Shown: one piece after another, positions 17,364 to 27,534 of the stretch
Layout of the letters: each line of letters starts with the position of its first letter
Position numbering within the stretch: position 1 is the first letter of the stretch
Source: Streptomyces puniciscabiei
GTDB taxonomy: Bacteria > Actinomycetota > Actinomycetes > Streptomycetales > Streptomycetaceae
Length of the DNA: 64,000 nt
Assembly: GCF_006715785.1 (NCBI RefSeq)
Contig: NZ_VFNX01000004.1
Coordinates: 238,614-302,613 of the forward strand
Reading direction: 5' to 3'
The notes under the pieces: model-generated
Told to the model about the DNA's origin: nothing
The model's database searches: none
The model's input: only the letters and a program-made list of their open reading frames with translations
Made by a program: the position numbers and the translations under genes

Positions 17364-19262
17364 ATGCCGACTGAAACGCTCGAGTTTCAGGTGGAGGCCC
17401 GTCAGCTGCTGCAGCTGATGATCCACTCGGTCTACTCCAACAAGGATGTCTTCCTGCGTGAGCTCGTCTCCAACGCCTCCGACGCGCTGGACAAGCTGCG
17501 TCTGGAGAAGCTGCGGGACGACTCGCTGGACGCCGACGTGTCCGATCTGCACATCGAGATCGACATCGACAAGGACGCCCGCACCCTCACCGTGCGGGAC
17601 AACGGCATCGGGATGTCGTACGACGAGGTCGGGCAGCTCATCGGCACCATCGCCAACTCCGGCACCGCGAAGTTCCTCCAGGAGCTGCGGGAGGCCAAGG
17701 ACGCGGCGGGCGCGGAGGGGCTCATCGGCCAGTTCGGCGTCGGGTTCTACTCCGGCTTCATGGTGGCGGACGAGGTCACCCTGGTCACCCGGCGCGCCGG
17801 CGAGACCCACGGCACCCGCTGGACGTCGCGCGGCGAGGACACGTACACGCTGGAGCCGGTCGAGGACGCGCCGCAGGGCACCTCGGTCACCCTCCACCTC
17901 AAGCCGGCCGACCCGGAGAACCAGCTCCACGACTACACCTCCCCGTGGAAGATCAGGGAGATCGTCAAGCGCTACTCGGACTTCATCACCTGGCCCATCC
18001 GGATGGTCCCGGAGCAGGGCGAGGGTGACGAGCCGCGCGAACCCGAGACGCTGAACTCGATGAAGGCGCTGTGGGCGCGGTCGCGGGACGAGGTGTCCGA
18101 CGACGAGTACCACGAGCTGTACAAGCACATCGCGCACGACTGGCGCGACCCGCTGGAGACGATCCGGCTGCAGGCGGAGGGCACCTTCGAGTTCCAGGCC
18201 CTGCTGTTCCTCCCCGCGCATGCCCCGCACGACCTGTTCACGCGGGACTTCCGGCGCGGAGTGCAGTTGTACGTCAGGCGCGTCTTCATCATGGACGACT
18301 GCGAGGCGTTGCTGCCGCCGTACCTCCGCTTCGTCAAGGGTGTCGTCGACGCGGCCGACCTCTCGCTCAACGTGTCCCGCGAGATCCTCCAGCAGGACCG
18401 CCACATCGAGATGATGCGGCGCCGGCTGACGAAGAAGGTCCTGTCCACGGTCAAGGACATGATGGCGAAGGACCGGGACCGATACACCACGTTCTGGCGG
18501 GAGTTCGGCACCGTCCTGAAGGAGGGGCTGGTCACCGATCCGGAGAACCGCGACGCCATCCTCGCCCTTGCCTCGTTCGCCAGCACGCACGACGACACCG
18601 AGCCGACCACGCTCAAGAGCTACGTGGAGCGGATGAAGGACGGCCAGGAGGACATCTACTACCTCACCGGCGAGTCCCGGCAGAGCATCGAGAACTCCCC
18701 GCACATGGAGGCCTTCCGGGACCGGGGCATCGAGGTGCTGCTGCTCACCGACCCCGTCGACGAGGTGTGGGCGGACGCCGTCGGCGAGTACGAGGGCAAG
18801 AAGCTGCGGTCCGTCGCCAAGGGGCAGATCGACCTCGACGCCAAGGACGAGGACACCTCCGAGGGCGAGCGGGAGAAGCGGAACGAGGACTACGCCGGAC
18901 TGCTGGGCTGGATGAAGGAACAGCTGGACGAGGACATCAAGGAGGTGCGCCTGTCCTCCCGTCTCACCGTCTCTCCGGCCTGTGTCGTCTCCGACGCGAA
19001 CGACCTGACCCCGGCGCTGGAGAACATGTACCGCGCGATGGGCCAGGAGGTGCCGCGCGCCAAGCGGATCCTTGAGCTCAACCCGGGCCACCCGCTGGTG
19101 AAGGGCCTCAATCAGGCGTACCAGGAGCGCGAGGACCGCACCGGACTCACCGAGACCGCGGAACTCCTGCACGGGCTCGCGGTGCTCGCCGAGGGCGGCC
19201 AGCCCAAGGACCCCGCCCGCTTCGTGAAGCTGATGGCGGACCGCCTGGAACGCGCGCTGTAA
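17364..19262 (+). CDS. htpG: Molecular chaperone HtpG (Hsp90)
   Basis: 632 residues, full length. The GHKL ATPase domain contains [36 protein letters not shown] and [19 protein letters not shown]. The middle domain has the conserved [19 protein letters not shown] and the Arg finger region [13 protein letters not shown], and the C-terminal dimerisation domain is complete. ATG 17364 follows GGGAGGAA with a 9-base spacing. Standalone transcription is likely, with a possible hairpin after the stop. Confidence 0.97.
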
Positions 19263-19279
19263 CCCAGCACCGCCAGACA

Positions 19280-19318
19280 CCGGCGGCCTGTCCCGTACGG
19301 CGCGGGCCAGACCGCCGG
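19280..19318 (+). terminator. Probable terminator after htpG
   Basis: CCGGCGG (19280-19286) pairs with CCGCCGG (19312-19318), with partial inner pairing, 17 bases after the htpG stop. Confidence 0.45.
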
Positions 19319-19369
19319 CTGCCTTTGCGCCGGGCCGTCAGCCCCCCTGTGACTCCGTCGAGCAGGCAC

Positions 19370-19890
19370 TGCGGGTGGCGTCGGCGGCCCAACGTGAGCC
19401 TGGTACCGACGAAGTGACGAGGCCGAGGAGCGCGCAGCGGTACGACGGGCTGCCCCGGGGCAGGAGCCGTACCGAGGGCGTACACGGCCACGAAGGACCC
19501 CGTGGTGAGCAGCACGAGCGGCTGTGGGCCCACGCCGGCGACCGCGGTGGCGGCCAGGGTGACGAGGCCCGAGAGCCCCGTCACGACCGCCAGGCTGCGG
19601 CGTGGCACCTCGCCGACGCCGCCGCCCTGGTCGAGCGAGGCAGGCAGCGCGCCGCTCGCGTGCGAGTGCGGCGCCCAGTTCGGCCGCTCCGGTGAAGTGG
19701 GCGTTCATGGTGCCGAGGGCGAGCTGCGGAGCGGCGGCCACGGCCGGCCCGGGCGCGTGCGGCAGCGCGGTCCGCAACAGCGTCACGAGCAGCACGCCCA
19801 GCACGAGGTGGAGCCGGCCGGAGACCGCAGACCGCATCCGTTGGTCACCACCACGAGGACCAGCAGCAGCGCCGCCGTGAACCGGGTCCC
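19370..19890 (-). pseudogene. Amino-acid permease (APC superfamily) remnant
   Basis: Reading leftwards, pieces of a permease C-terminal half are found in three frames: RFTAALLLVLVVVTNG, then GRLHLVLGVLLVTLLRTALP and QLALGTMNAHFTGAAELGAA, then VPRRSLAVVTGLSGLVTLAA with GPQPLVLLTTGSFVAVYALG, and finally RLLPRGSPSYRCALLGLV in yet another frame. LALGTMNAHF resembles the substrate-site helix of APC transporters. The N-terminal half is missing and no frame can produce a membrane protein. Confidence 0.6.
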
Positions 19891-20059
19891 GGCGCGGAGG
19901 CGGAAGTCCTGGCGCCGGCCCCATTGCGGGTGCTGATGGCACGGACGATCAACGTGCCGGCCGACACCTGCCGCCACCCGCTGGACAAACAGGAAGCCTC
20001 GCCTAGACTGAGCATCCAGAGATGGAAAATCGGTCCAAGAGCTCATGGAGAGGCTTCCC

Positions 20060-20704
20060 ATGCAAGCGGCGGAGGCTGACGAGCACCTCATCCGTGAGGC
20101 CGAGAAGATCGCCGTGGCGTTGGGACGCATGTTCCCGGGGCTGTGCGAGGTGGTGCTGCACGACCTGCGGGATCCCGAGCATGCGATCCGGGCGATCGAG
20201 AACAACCTCTCCGGCCGTCGCGTCGGCGACTCGGCGACGGAGCTGGGCCTGGCGCGCATCGAGGACCCGGACTACCCCAGCGTCATCCAGAACTACCCCA
20301 ATCAGTTCCCCGACGGCCGCCCCGCGAAGAGCACGTCCATCGGTATCAGGAACACCGCGGGGGAGTACATCGCGGCTCTCTGCCTGAACCTGGACGTGTC
20401 CGTGCTGTCACCGGTGACCCTCACTCTGTCCAACCTGGTGGCCACGGACACCGAGCACCGCGAACAGCCCCTGGAGACCCTGCGGGACCGCACCGCCCGC
20501 GAACTGCGTCAGGCGGTCGAGGCGCGTGCCGCGGAGCGCGCCGCGACTCCCCGCTCGCTGAGCCGGGAGGACAAGAAGGCGCTCGTACGGCAGTTGCAGC
20601 GGGACGGCTACTTCGACTCGCGCGATGCCGCACAGACCATCGCGGACCTGCTGGGTGTGTCCCGGGCGACCGTCTACAACTACGCGAAGCAGCACGGTGG
20701 TTGA
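20060..20704 (+). CDS. YheO-like PAS/HTH transcriptional regulator
   Basis: 214 residues. The N-terminal YheO-like PAS domain (about 10-125) includes FPGLCEVVLHDLRDPEHAIR and KSTSIGIRNTAGEYIAALCL; the C-terminal HTH_22-type domain (about 160-212) ends TIADLLGVSRATVYNYAKQH. Such regulators are thought to sense small ligands, but few targets are known. ATG 20060 has GGAGAGG 5 bases upstream; ATG 20045 is in frame but lacks a site. It precedes argS on the same strand by 105 bases. Confidence 0.88.
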   Translation: MQAAEADEHLIREAEKIAVALGRMFPGLCEVVLHDLRDPEHAIRAIENNLSGRRVGDSATELGLARIEDPDYPSVIQNYPNQFPDGRPAKSTSIGIRNTAGEYIAALCLNLDVSVLSPVTLTLSNLVATDTEHREQPLETLRDRTARELRQAVEARAAERAATPRSLSREDKKALVRQLQRDGYFDSRDAAQTIADLLGVSRATVYNYAKQHGG

Positions 20705-20809
20705 GGAATTCTCCTGGACGGTGCCGAGCGGGCTTCGTTCGGCCGGTGACCACCAGCAGCCGGAAAAACGGATGTCGGCGGCATCGTCGGCTCCGCTAGC
20801 GTCGGCCGC

Positions 20810-22471
20810 ATGACTCCAGCAGATCTCGCGGCCGTCATCTCCGACGGCATCCGCACGGCCATCCAGTCCGGACACATCTCGGCGGAGGTGCCCGAGGAGA
20901 TCCGCGTGGAGCGCCCCCGGCACCGCGCCCACGGCGACTACTCGACCAATGTCGCCCTGCAGCTCGCCCGTTCCGCGGGCCTGCCCGCCCGCGCCGTCGC
21001 CGAGGCACTGGCACCGCTGGTGAGCGCGGCCGCCGGAGTCGCGAAGACCGAGGTCGCGGGCCCCGGTTTCCTCAACATCACGCTGGAGACCGCGGCGATC
21101 GGCGCCCTGGCACGGGACATCGTCCTGGCCGAGGACGCCTACGGCCGCACCGACAGGCTGGCCGGCCTGCGGCTCAACCTGGAGTTCGTCTCCGCCAACC
21201 CCACCGGCCCGGTGCACATCGGCGGAGCCCGCTGGGCGGTCGTGGGCGACGTCCTCGCCCGGCTGCTCGAGGCCGCGGGCGCCGAGGTGTCGCGGGAGTA
21301 CTACTTCAACGACGCCGGCGTACAGATCGACCGCTTCGTCCGCTCCCTGCTCGCCGCCGCACGGGGCTTGCCGGTTCCCGAGGACGGCTACAGCGGCGCG
21401 TACATCGAGGAGATCGCGAACGCCGTGCTGCGGCACCACCCCGGCGCCCTCGACCTGCCGGAGAGCGAGTCCGCCGCTGTGTTCCGGGCGGTGGGCACGG
21501 AGCTGATGTTCGAGGAGATCAAGACCTCGCTCGCCGCGTTCGGCACCCGCTTCGACACCTACTTCAACGAGAAGGACCTGCACGACCGGGGAGACCTGGA
21601 CGCCGCCGTCACCCGGCTGCGGGGCGGCGGCCATGTCTACGAAGCCGACGGCGCGCTCTGGCTGCGCACCACGGACTTCGGCGACGACAAGGACCGGGTC
21701 CTGGTGAAGAGCGACGGCTCCTGGACGTACTTCACCGCGGACTGCGCCTACTACCTGAACAAACGCTCCCGCGGCTTCGAACGGGTCGTCATCATGCTCG
21801 GCGCCGACCACGTCGGCTACGTCGGCCGGATGCGGGCCATGGCGGCGTGTTTCGGCGACGACCCGGACCGGCATCTGGAGATCCTGATCGGCCAACTGGT
21901 CAACCTGGTCAAGGACGGCAGGCCGGTGCGGATGAGCAAGCGGGCGGGTACGGTCCTCACCCTGGACGACCTGACCGAGGCGGTCGGCGTCGACGCCGCG
22001 CGGTACGCGCTGGCGCGGGCCGGCGTGGACTCGATGATCGACCTCGACATCGACCTGCTGACCCGGCAGTCGAACGACAACCCGGTCTACTACGTCCAGT
22101 ACGCGCACACCCGGCCCTGCTCCGTCCTGCGCAAGGCGAGGCAAGCCGGGATCGACAAGGGCGCGCCGGAGGACTTCGACCCCGCGCTGCTCACCCACGG
22201 ACGGGAGGTGGACCTGCTGGCCACGCTGGCCGAGTTCCCGCAGGTCGTGACCACCGCGGCCACGCTGCGCGAGCCACACCGGGTGGCGCACTACCTGGAG
22301 GCACTCGCCGGCACGTACCACCGCTTCTACGACGCCTGCCGGGTCCTGCCGCGGGCCGGCGAGACCCCGGACGACCGTACCCGGGCACGGCTGTGGCTGA
22401 CGGAAGCCGGCAGACTGGTGCTGCGCAACGGGCTGCACCTGCTCGGCGTCTCCGCACCGGAACGGATGTGA
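20810..22471 (+). CDS. argS: Arginyl-tRNA synthetase
   Basis: 553 residues. Class I synthetase with the HIGH-type motif in NPTGPVHIGGARWAVVGD, the arginine-site region REYYFNDAGVQIDRF and the KMSKS counterpart VRMSKRAGTVLTLDD, then the anticodon-binding helical domain with NPVYYVQYAHTR and the terminal tryptophan-less LHLLGVSAPERM. It has the N-terminal additional domain that recognises the tRNA D-loop. The third HIGH-motif position is glycine followed by glycine (HIGG) rather than HxGH, a variation common in this enzyme. Whether this is the only argS in the genome cannot be seen. Confidence 0.95.
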   Translation: MTPADLAAVISDGIRTAIQSGHISAEVPEEIRVERPRHRAHGDYSTNVALQLARSAGLPARAVAEALAPLVSAAAGVAKTEVAGPGFLNITLETAAIGALARDIVLAEDAYGRTDRLAGLRLNLEFVSANPTGPVHIGGARWAVVGDVLARLLEAAGAEVSREYYFNDAGVQIDRFVRSLLAAARGLPVPEDGYSGAYIEEIANAVLRHHPGALDLPESESAAVFRAVGTELMFEEIKTSLAAFGTRFDTYFNEKDLHDRGDLDAAVTRLRGGGHVYEADGALWLRTTDFGDDKDRVLVKSDGSWTYFTADCAYYLNKRSRGFERVVIMLGADHVGYVGRMRAMAACFGDDPDRHLEILIGQLVNLVKDGRPVRMSKRAGTVLTLDDLTEAVGVDAARYALARAGVDSMIDLDIDLLTRQSNDNPVYYVQYAHTRPCSVLRKARQAGIDKGAPEDFDPALLTHGREVDLLATLAEFPQVVTTAATLREPHRVAHYLEALAGTYHRFYDACRVLPRAGETPDDRTRARLWLTEAGRLVLRNGLHLLGVSAPERM

Positions 22472-22485
22472 GCGCCCGGCAGACG

Positions 22486-23280
22486 CTAGGAGACCGGTTG
22501 GAAGATGTCGGTGACGACGTCGGCCGGTGCCGTCGCATGTGCCTCGACGAACCACTCCCGGCCGAGCAGCCACCCGAAGACAGGGGCCGGGATCCGGGTC
22601 AGCACCCTCATCACGGGAGCAAGGCGGCCCGGGCCCGACACCTGCGAACGATGAGCGGCGAGCGCCGCCTGTTTCCGGGCCGCGAACCGGCGTACGTCCA
22701 CGGTGTGGGTGATGGCCGCGCGCGAGCTGTAGGCCGTGCGCCACACATCCGTGTCGTACCGCCATGGGATCCTCAGCATGCGCACCAGTGTCACCAGGCG
22801 CGCCACCACATCGCGCGGGATGGTCGCCTCCAGAACGCGCGGCACCCCGGCGAGTTCGGCGGCACGCCTGCCGACCTCGTGCACCCTGACGTGGTCGCGG
22901 TGGCCGTAACCGCCCCGTGCGTCGTAGCTGAGCAGCAGGTTCACCTCTTCCTCGCGGAGGACGGCGGCCAGCCGCTCGGCCGCCTCCTCCGGATCCACCC
23001 GCACGAAACGTGCCCGGTCCGGCGGATCCGGATACAGCACCGCCCCGTGGCCGCTGTCCGCATACCCCAGATGCGCCACACGCTGCACGCCCAGCACGGC
23101 CGCACTCGCCCGGAGCTCGTCCAGCCGTGGCGCCCCGCCCTCCGGCACCGCGTCCATGAGCCCGTCCGTGGCGACCACGATCACCACACGATGTCCCTCG
23201 GCGGCGGCTCGCGCGAGCGTGCCTCCCGTCAGGAACACCTCGTCGTCGGGATGGGCGTGAAAGGCCAGCATGGTTGCCAT
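22486..23280 (-). CDS. PIG-L family N-acetylglucosaminyl deacetylase
   Basis: 264 residues. The zinc motif HAHPDDE (H10, D12, D13) is at the N-terminus and the third ligand region GYGHRDHVRVH at 125-134. The family includes MshB and Mca of mycothiol metabolism and GlcNAc-PI deacetylases; length and the LSYDARGGYGHRDH element fit this group but do not identify the substrate. Its start (ATG 23280) is only 24 bases from the divergent start at 23305. Confidence 0.93.
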   Translation of the reverse strand: MATMLAFHAHPDDEVFLTGGTLARAAAEGHRVVIVVATDGLMDAVPEGGAPRLDELRASAAVLGVQRVAHLGYADSGHGAVLYPDPPDRARFVRVDPEEAAERLAAVLREEEVNLLLSYDARGGYGHRDHVRVHEVGRRAAELAGVPRVLEATIPRDVVARLVTLVRMLRIPWRYDTDVWRTAYSSRAAITHTVDVRRFAARKQAALAAHRSQVSGPGRLAPVMRVLTRIPAPVFGWLLGREWFVEAHATAPADVVTDIFQPVS

Positions 23281-23304
23281 GGACCCATTCTGGAGACTGC
23301 ACGC

Positions 23305-23853
23305 ATGGAATTCTTCTGCTACCACCGCGATCGGCGAGACTCCCTGGCGCGGCGCATGGAGCTGCTGGAAGCGCACTGGTCCTACATGGACCGCTTCGGC
23401 GAAGAGATGATCGCCCGCGGTCCGACCCTCACCGCTGACGGCGAAGTACCCACCGGCAGCGTGCACATCGTCGACCTGCCGGATCCCGCCGCCGCCCGCG
23501 CGTTCGCCTTCGACGAGCCCGGCTACCAGGCCGGTGTGTACCGAGACGTGCTGCTGCGTCGATGGCGCAACATGCTGGGGCGCACCATGTGGGACTTCCC
23601 CGGAGGGCGCACCGGCGGCCGACGGTACCTCGTGCTCGGCCTCGGCCAGGGACAGGCCGCCGACCTCGCCGTGCCCCCGGACCGGAACGAGCTGATCGCA
23701 TACGGGCCGCTGCTGTCCGACGACGCCACCACCTGGCTGGGTACGGCAGCACTGGTCCGGGCACCGGACCCGGACGCGGCACGGGCCGTGCTGACCGTGG
23801 ACCGGTATGCCGACATCGAGGTCCACGACTGGCGGTTCGGCGGACGCCAGTGA
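23305..23853 (+). CDS. YciI-like protein, two half-domains
   Basis: 182 residues. The N-terminal half MEFFCYHRDRRDSLARRMEL continues with EMIARGPTLTADGEVPTGSV and resembles the YciI dimeric alpha-beta barrel; the second half (RYLVLGLGQGQAADLAVPPD, NELIAYGPLLSDDATTWLGT) repeats that fold. The function is unknown. The intergenic gap to the PIG-L gene is too short for separate promoters of normal size. Confidence 0.75.
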   Translation: MEFFCYHRDRRDSLARRMELLEAHWSYMDRFGEEMIARGPTLTADGEVPTGSVHIVDLPDPAAARAFAFDEPGYQAGVYRDVLLRRWRNMLGRTMWDFPGGRTGGRRYLVLGLGQGQAADLAVPPDRNELIAYGPLLSDDATTWLGTAALVRAPDPDAARAVLTVDRYADIEVHDWRFGGRQ

Positions 23854-24032
23854 TCTCTCGCGCGTCCACTGCGGCCTGACCGGCTGTCTGGAGGCGGAAG
23901 TCTTTGCCCGTCTCGATGCGTTTCTTTGGCTGAACGCGGTGTGACGGTCCGCTTGCGTACATGTTCCGGCTCTCGGATGTCGGTGCACGACCCGCACCCA
24001 CTCGCCGGCTCGACACATTCCGAGGAGAAGCC

Positions 24033-25697
24033 ATGTCCCGACGCCCGGCCCACCCAGCACGCTCCGTCACGGCGGCCGCGGCCGCCCTGGCCGCGGTCGG
24101 CGCGCTCACCGCCGCGGCCGCGCCCGGCCCGGCGCACGCGTCCGCCCACCCGCACCCGGCGGCCCGGCATGTGCTGCTGCTGTCCGTCGACGGGCTGCAC
24201 CAGTCCGACCTCGCCTGGTACATCGCCCGCCACCCCCGTTCGGCGCTGGCCCGGCTCACGGCCGCCGGCGTGCAGTACACCCACGCGGCGACCACCAACC
24301 CCTCCGACTCCTTCCCCGGTATGGTCGGCCAGCTCACGGGCGGTGACCCGGGCACCACCGGCGTCTACTACGACGACACCTACAGCTCCGCCCTCCTGCC
24401 GGCCGGCACGACCAAGTGCACCGGCGCCAAGCCCGGTGCCGAGGTCGACCTCACCGAGGACCTCGACAAGAACCAGGACTCCCTCGACGCAGGCCAGGGC
24501 CTGACCGGCCTGCCCGGCAGCATCCTGCAGATGACCGGTGACCCCACCACCCTCATCGACCCGGCGAAGCTCCCGGTCGACCCGAAGACGTGCAGACCGC
24601 TCTACCCGCACTCCTACCTGCGCGTGAACACCGTCTTCGACGTGGCCCGCACGGCCGGACTGCGCACCGCGTGGTCCGACAAGCACGCCGCCTACGACAT
24701 CCTGAACGGCCCGTCCGGCAAGGGCATCCAGGACCTGTTCACGCCCGAGATCAACAGCAAGGCCATCGGCTACACCGCGGGTGACTGGACGAAGGACAAC
24801 GCCGCGACCGAGCAGTACGACGGGTACAAGGCCCAAGCCGTGCTCAACGAGATCGACGGCTACGACCACAGTCGTACCCACGAGGTCGGCACCCCCGCGG
24901 TCTTCGGCATGAACTTCCAGTCCGTCTCGACCGCCCAGAAGCTGCCCAACTCCGACGGAATGCCGGGCGGTTACCAGGCGAAGGGCGTGCCCGGCCCGCT
25001 TGTGGTGAAGAACCTGGACTTCGTGGACCAGCAGGTCGGCGCCTTCCTCGCCGAACTCCGCAAGCGGCACCTCGCCGACAGCACCACCGTCATCCTGTCC
25101 GCCAAGCACGGACAGTCGCCCACCGACCCCACGGCGCTGACCCGCATCGACGACGGCCCCCTGCTCGACGGCCTCAACTCCGCCTGGAAGGCGGCCCACC
25201 CGGGCTCCGGCGACCTGGTCGCCCACGCGGTGGACGACGACGCCATGCTGATCTGGCTCACCGACCGTTCCCCGGCCGCCACCGACTTCGCCAAGGCCTA
25301 CCTGCTCGCCCGGTCCGGCACGGGCAACGACATCGACGGCAAGGCCAGGCCCTTCACCGCGAGCGGCCTGCAGACCCTGTACGCGGGTGCCGACGCCGCC
25401 CGGTACTTCCACGCCCGGCGGGGCGACTCCCGCGTCCCTGACCTGGTGGGCGTCACCCAGTACGGCGTCGTCTACACCGGCGGCAAGGGCAAGATAGCCG
25501 AGCACGGGGGCGCCCACGCCGACGACCTCGACGTCCCGCTCGTCGTCTCCGGCGCCGCCACCCCGCGCGGCGTACGCGTCAACGGACCGGTGCACACCAC
25601 GCAGATCGCCCCGACCATCCTGCGGTTGCTGGGCTTCGACCCGCGGGACCTGGAGGCCGTCCGTATCGAACACACCCGCGCCCTGCCCGTGAGCTGA
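24033..25697 (+). CDS. Secreted type I phosphodiesterase/nucleotide pyrophosphatase family protein
   Basis: 554 residues. Signal peptide with AAAAALAAVGALTAAAAPGP and cleavage near AHA-SA. It belongs to the alkaline-phosphatase superfamily (Phosphodiest domain): metal Asp53 in LLLSVDGLHQSDL, catalytic region ATTNPSDSFPGMVGQLTGG with Ser93 at the place of the usual Thr nucleophile before FP, then SAKHGQSPTDP and AEHGGAHADDLDVP for the remaining metal ligands. It would act on phosphodiester or phosphonate compounds outside the cell. CGAGGAGAAG precedes ATG 24033. Confidence 0.88.
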   Translation: MSRRPAHPARSVTAAAAALAAVGALTAAAAPGPAHASAHPHPAARHVLLLSVDGLHQSDLAWYIARHPRSALARLTAAGVQYTHAATTNPSDSFPGMVGQLTGGDPGTTGVYYDDTYSSALLPAGTTKCTGAKPGAEVDLTEDLDKNQDSLDAGQGLTGLPGSILQMTGDPTTLIDPAKLPVDPKTCRPLYPHSYLRVNTVFDVARTAGLRTAWSDKHAAYDILNGPSGKGIQDLFTPEINSKAIGYTAGDWTKDNAATEQYDGYKAQAVLNEIDGYDHSRTHEVGTPAVFGMNFQSVSTAQKLPNSDGMPGGYQAKGVPGPLVVKNLDFVDQQVGAFLAELRKRHLADSTTVILSAKHGQSPTDPTALTRIDDGPLLDGLNSAWKAAHPGSGDLVAHAVDDDAMLIWLTDRSPAATDFAKAYLLARSGTGNDIDGKARPFTASGLQTLYAGADAARYFHARRGDSRVPDLVGVTQYGVVYTGGKGKIAEHGGAHADDLDVPLVVSGAATPRGVRVNGPVHTTQIAPTILRLLGFDPRDLEAVRIEHTRALPVS

Positions 25698-25882
25698 CCT
25701 CAGCTGATACTGCGTCAATCCCTCTATTCGGGATGTAAACGGCCACTACGGTAAAAGTTATGGATTCCTCCCGGATCCGTAATGCCATGCGCGTTAACGC
25801 CGCAAAATCGGGCGAAGGTTGCAGGGTGTGGCTGTGCGGCCGACCGGCCGCCGACCCGCGCAACCTCGTGAAGGGGGACCCT

Positions 25883-26482
25883 GTGTCCGCTTCTTCTCCC
25901 GTCCGCCGTATCACCGCAGTCGCTGCAGTGGCCGCCGCCCTGGTCGGCGCCGCGGCGCTCCCCGCCGCGGCCGCCGGACACCAGCCGGGCCGTACGCACC
26001 AGGCGGAGGTGTACATCAGCGGCGTACAGCACGCCTGGCAGGGCCGGGACGCCCGGTCCAACCGTTCGCTGAACAAGCAGTGGGTGGACATCACGAACAG
26101 CACCCGCCGGGCGATGAACCTGGACAACTGGACCCTGTCCGACCGGGACGGCCACACCTACACCTTCCACCACGTGCTGCTCGCGGGCCGGGCCACCGTC
26201 CGCGTGCACACCGGGATCGGCCGGGACACCAGGACCGACCTGTACCAGGACCGCCGTACGCGCGTGTGGGACGTCAACACCGACACCGCCACCCTGCGCG
26301 ACGCGCGCGGCCGCCTCGTCAGTGTCTTCGCCTGGGGCAGCAGTCACCGTGCCGTGGACACGGGTCGCCGTGACGCGGCCGGACGGCACCACGCCGGCCT
26401 CCGCCACCACGGTGCCGTCCAGCACCTGCACCACACCGCGGGCCAGAACCACGGCGACCACGTCGGCGGCCACCGCCACTGA
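25883..26482 (+). CDS. Secreted lamin-tail (LTD) domain protein with His-rich C-terminus
   Basis: 199 residues from GTG 25883, with AAGGGGGA just upstream; a longer frame to ATG 25760 exists but the ribosome site favours the short form. Signal peptide [20 protein letters not shown] with cleavage near AAA. The LTD beta-sandwich (about residues 45-150) includes [40 protein letters not shown] and [20 protein letters not shown]. The last 33 residues hold 11 histidines, including three HH pairs, suggesting metal binding. A strong terminator follows. The role is unknown. Confidence 0.82.
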   Translation: MSASSPVRRITAVAAVAAALVGAAALPAAAAGHQPGRTHQAEVYISGVQHAWQGRDARSNRSLNKQWVDITNSTRRAMNLDNWTLSDRDGHTYTFHHVLLAGRATVRVHTGIGRDTRTDLYQDRRTRVWDVNTDTATLRDARGRLVSVFAWGSSHRAVDTGRRDAAGRHHAGLRHHGAVQHLHHTAGQNHGDHVGGHRH

Positions 26483-26539
26483 CCCGCCGGCCGGCGGCCC
26501 ACACCCCGGGCGCTCCTGCCGGCCCACCCGCACGGATCC

Positions 26540-26570
26540 AGCCCCGGCCGGCTTCCCGCCGGCCGGGGCT
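26540..26570 (+). terminator. Intrinsic terminator after the LTD gene
   Basis: Perfect 13-bp arms AGCCCCGGCCGGC (26540-26552) and GCCGGCCGGGGCT (26558-26570) with a 5-base loop. Confidence 0.85.
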
Positions 26571-26655
26571 GTCCCCGGCCCGGCATCGGCACCGGACATC
26601 GGGGAGAGGCGGCATCCTGCCGGCTCCGTGCTCACACCCCGCTCCCGAGCCCTGC

Positions 26656-27378
26656 GCGCCGGGCGTAACTCCCGCTGATCAGGCCCGGCAGTTCGTCGTC
26701 ACCCGGGACGTGTTCGCCGACTTCGCGAGCGCGGCGGCTCAGCGGCTCACCGCGGACGGCCATCCCGCCTCCCTCCTGCCCATGGCGGAGGCGGACCCCG
26801 CCGCGCTGCCGTCCGACGCCGACCTGCTGCTCATCACGAGCACCTTCGGCGACGGCGACGCCCCGGACAACGGCGCCGGGTTCTGGGACACCCTCGCGGC
26901 TGCCGCCGCCCCGCGCCTGAAGGGCGGGCGCTACGCGGTCCTCGCCTTCGGCGACTCCTCCTACGACGACTTCTGCGGGCACGGCCGCCGCCTCGACCGG
27001 CGCATGGCAGAACTCGACGCCATACGGCTCGCCCCGCGCACCGACTGCGCACCGGACTACGAGACGGCGGCCGGAGCCTGGCTCGACCGGGTGCTCGCCG
27101 CGCTGCAGAGCGCCGACGGGCCCGCGCTCGCCCCGGCCCCCCCCTCTCTCCGCAGCCCCCGCGGCTGTCCGCCCGAGCCGCCGTCCCACGCCCGTCACCG
27201 CCCGCCTCGCCGGGAACCGGCTGCTGAGCTGCCCGGCGCGGGCAAGGAAGTCCGCCGCTTCACCTTCGACACCCGCGACAGCGACACCCCGCTGGTCTAC
27301 GAGGCCGGGGACGCCCTGGCCGTCCACCCCGTCAACCGGCCGGACCTCGTCAAGGAGTGGCTCGCCGTGACGCGTACT
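26656..27378 (+). pseudogene. CysJ/CPR-type flavoprotein remnant (flavodoxin plus start of FAD domain)
   Basis: An open frame holds most of a flavodoxin-like domain ([55 protein letters not shown]) followed by the start of a ferredoxin-reductase-like FAD domain ([35 protein letters not shown]). This order is that of sulfite reductase flavoproteins and related nitrate-reductase fusions. The N-terminal FMN P-loop and the whole NADPH half are missing; a proline-rich linker is garbled. The frame runs without a stop into the CtaG-like gene, so the apparent long ORF is a fusion artefact. Confidence 0.65.
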
Positions 27379-27534
27379 GAGCCGGGCGGTACGAGCGTGC
27401 GTCCCGCCCGGGCCCCGGATTTCACCCGGCCGTGCAGCACCCCGATGCCCGCCTTCGCGCCGTGGGGGACTAGCGTCGTCCCGTCATGGATCCGAGCCGG
27501 TTCTTCCCTGTCGGGCCGAAGGAGGACGATCTGC

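Noticed and set aside
16623..19280. Open minus-strand frame of 885 codons across htpG
   Set aside because: Antisense shadow of htpG; low-complexity composition and no family signature. The DUF1330 gene at its left end is real but in its own frame.
20408..23302. Open minus-strand frame of 964 codons across argS
   Set aside because: Shadow of argS and of the YheO-like gene; no start site or motif.
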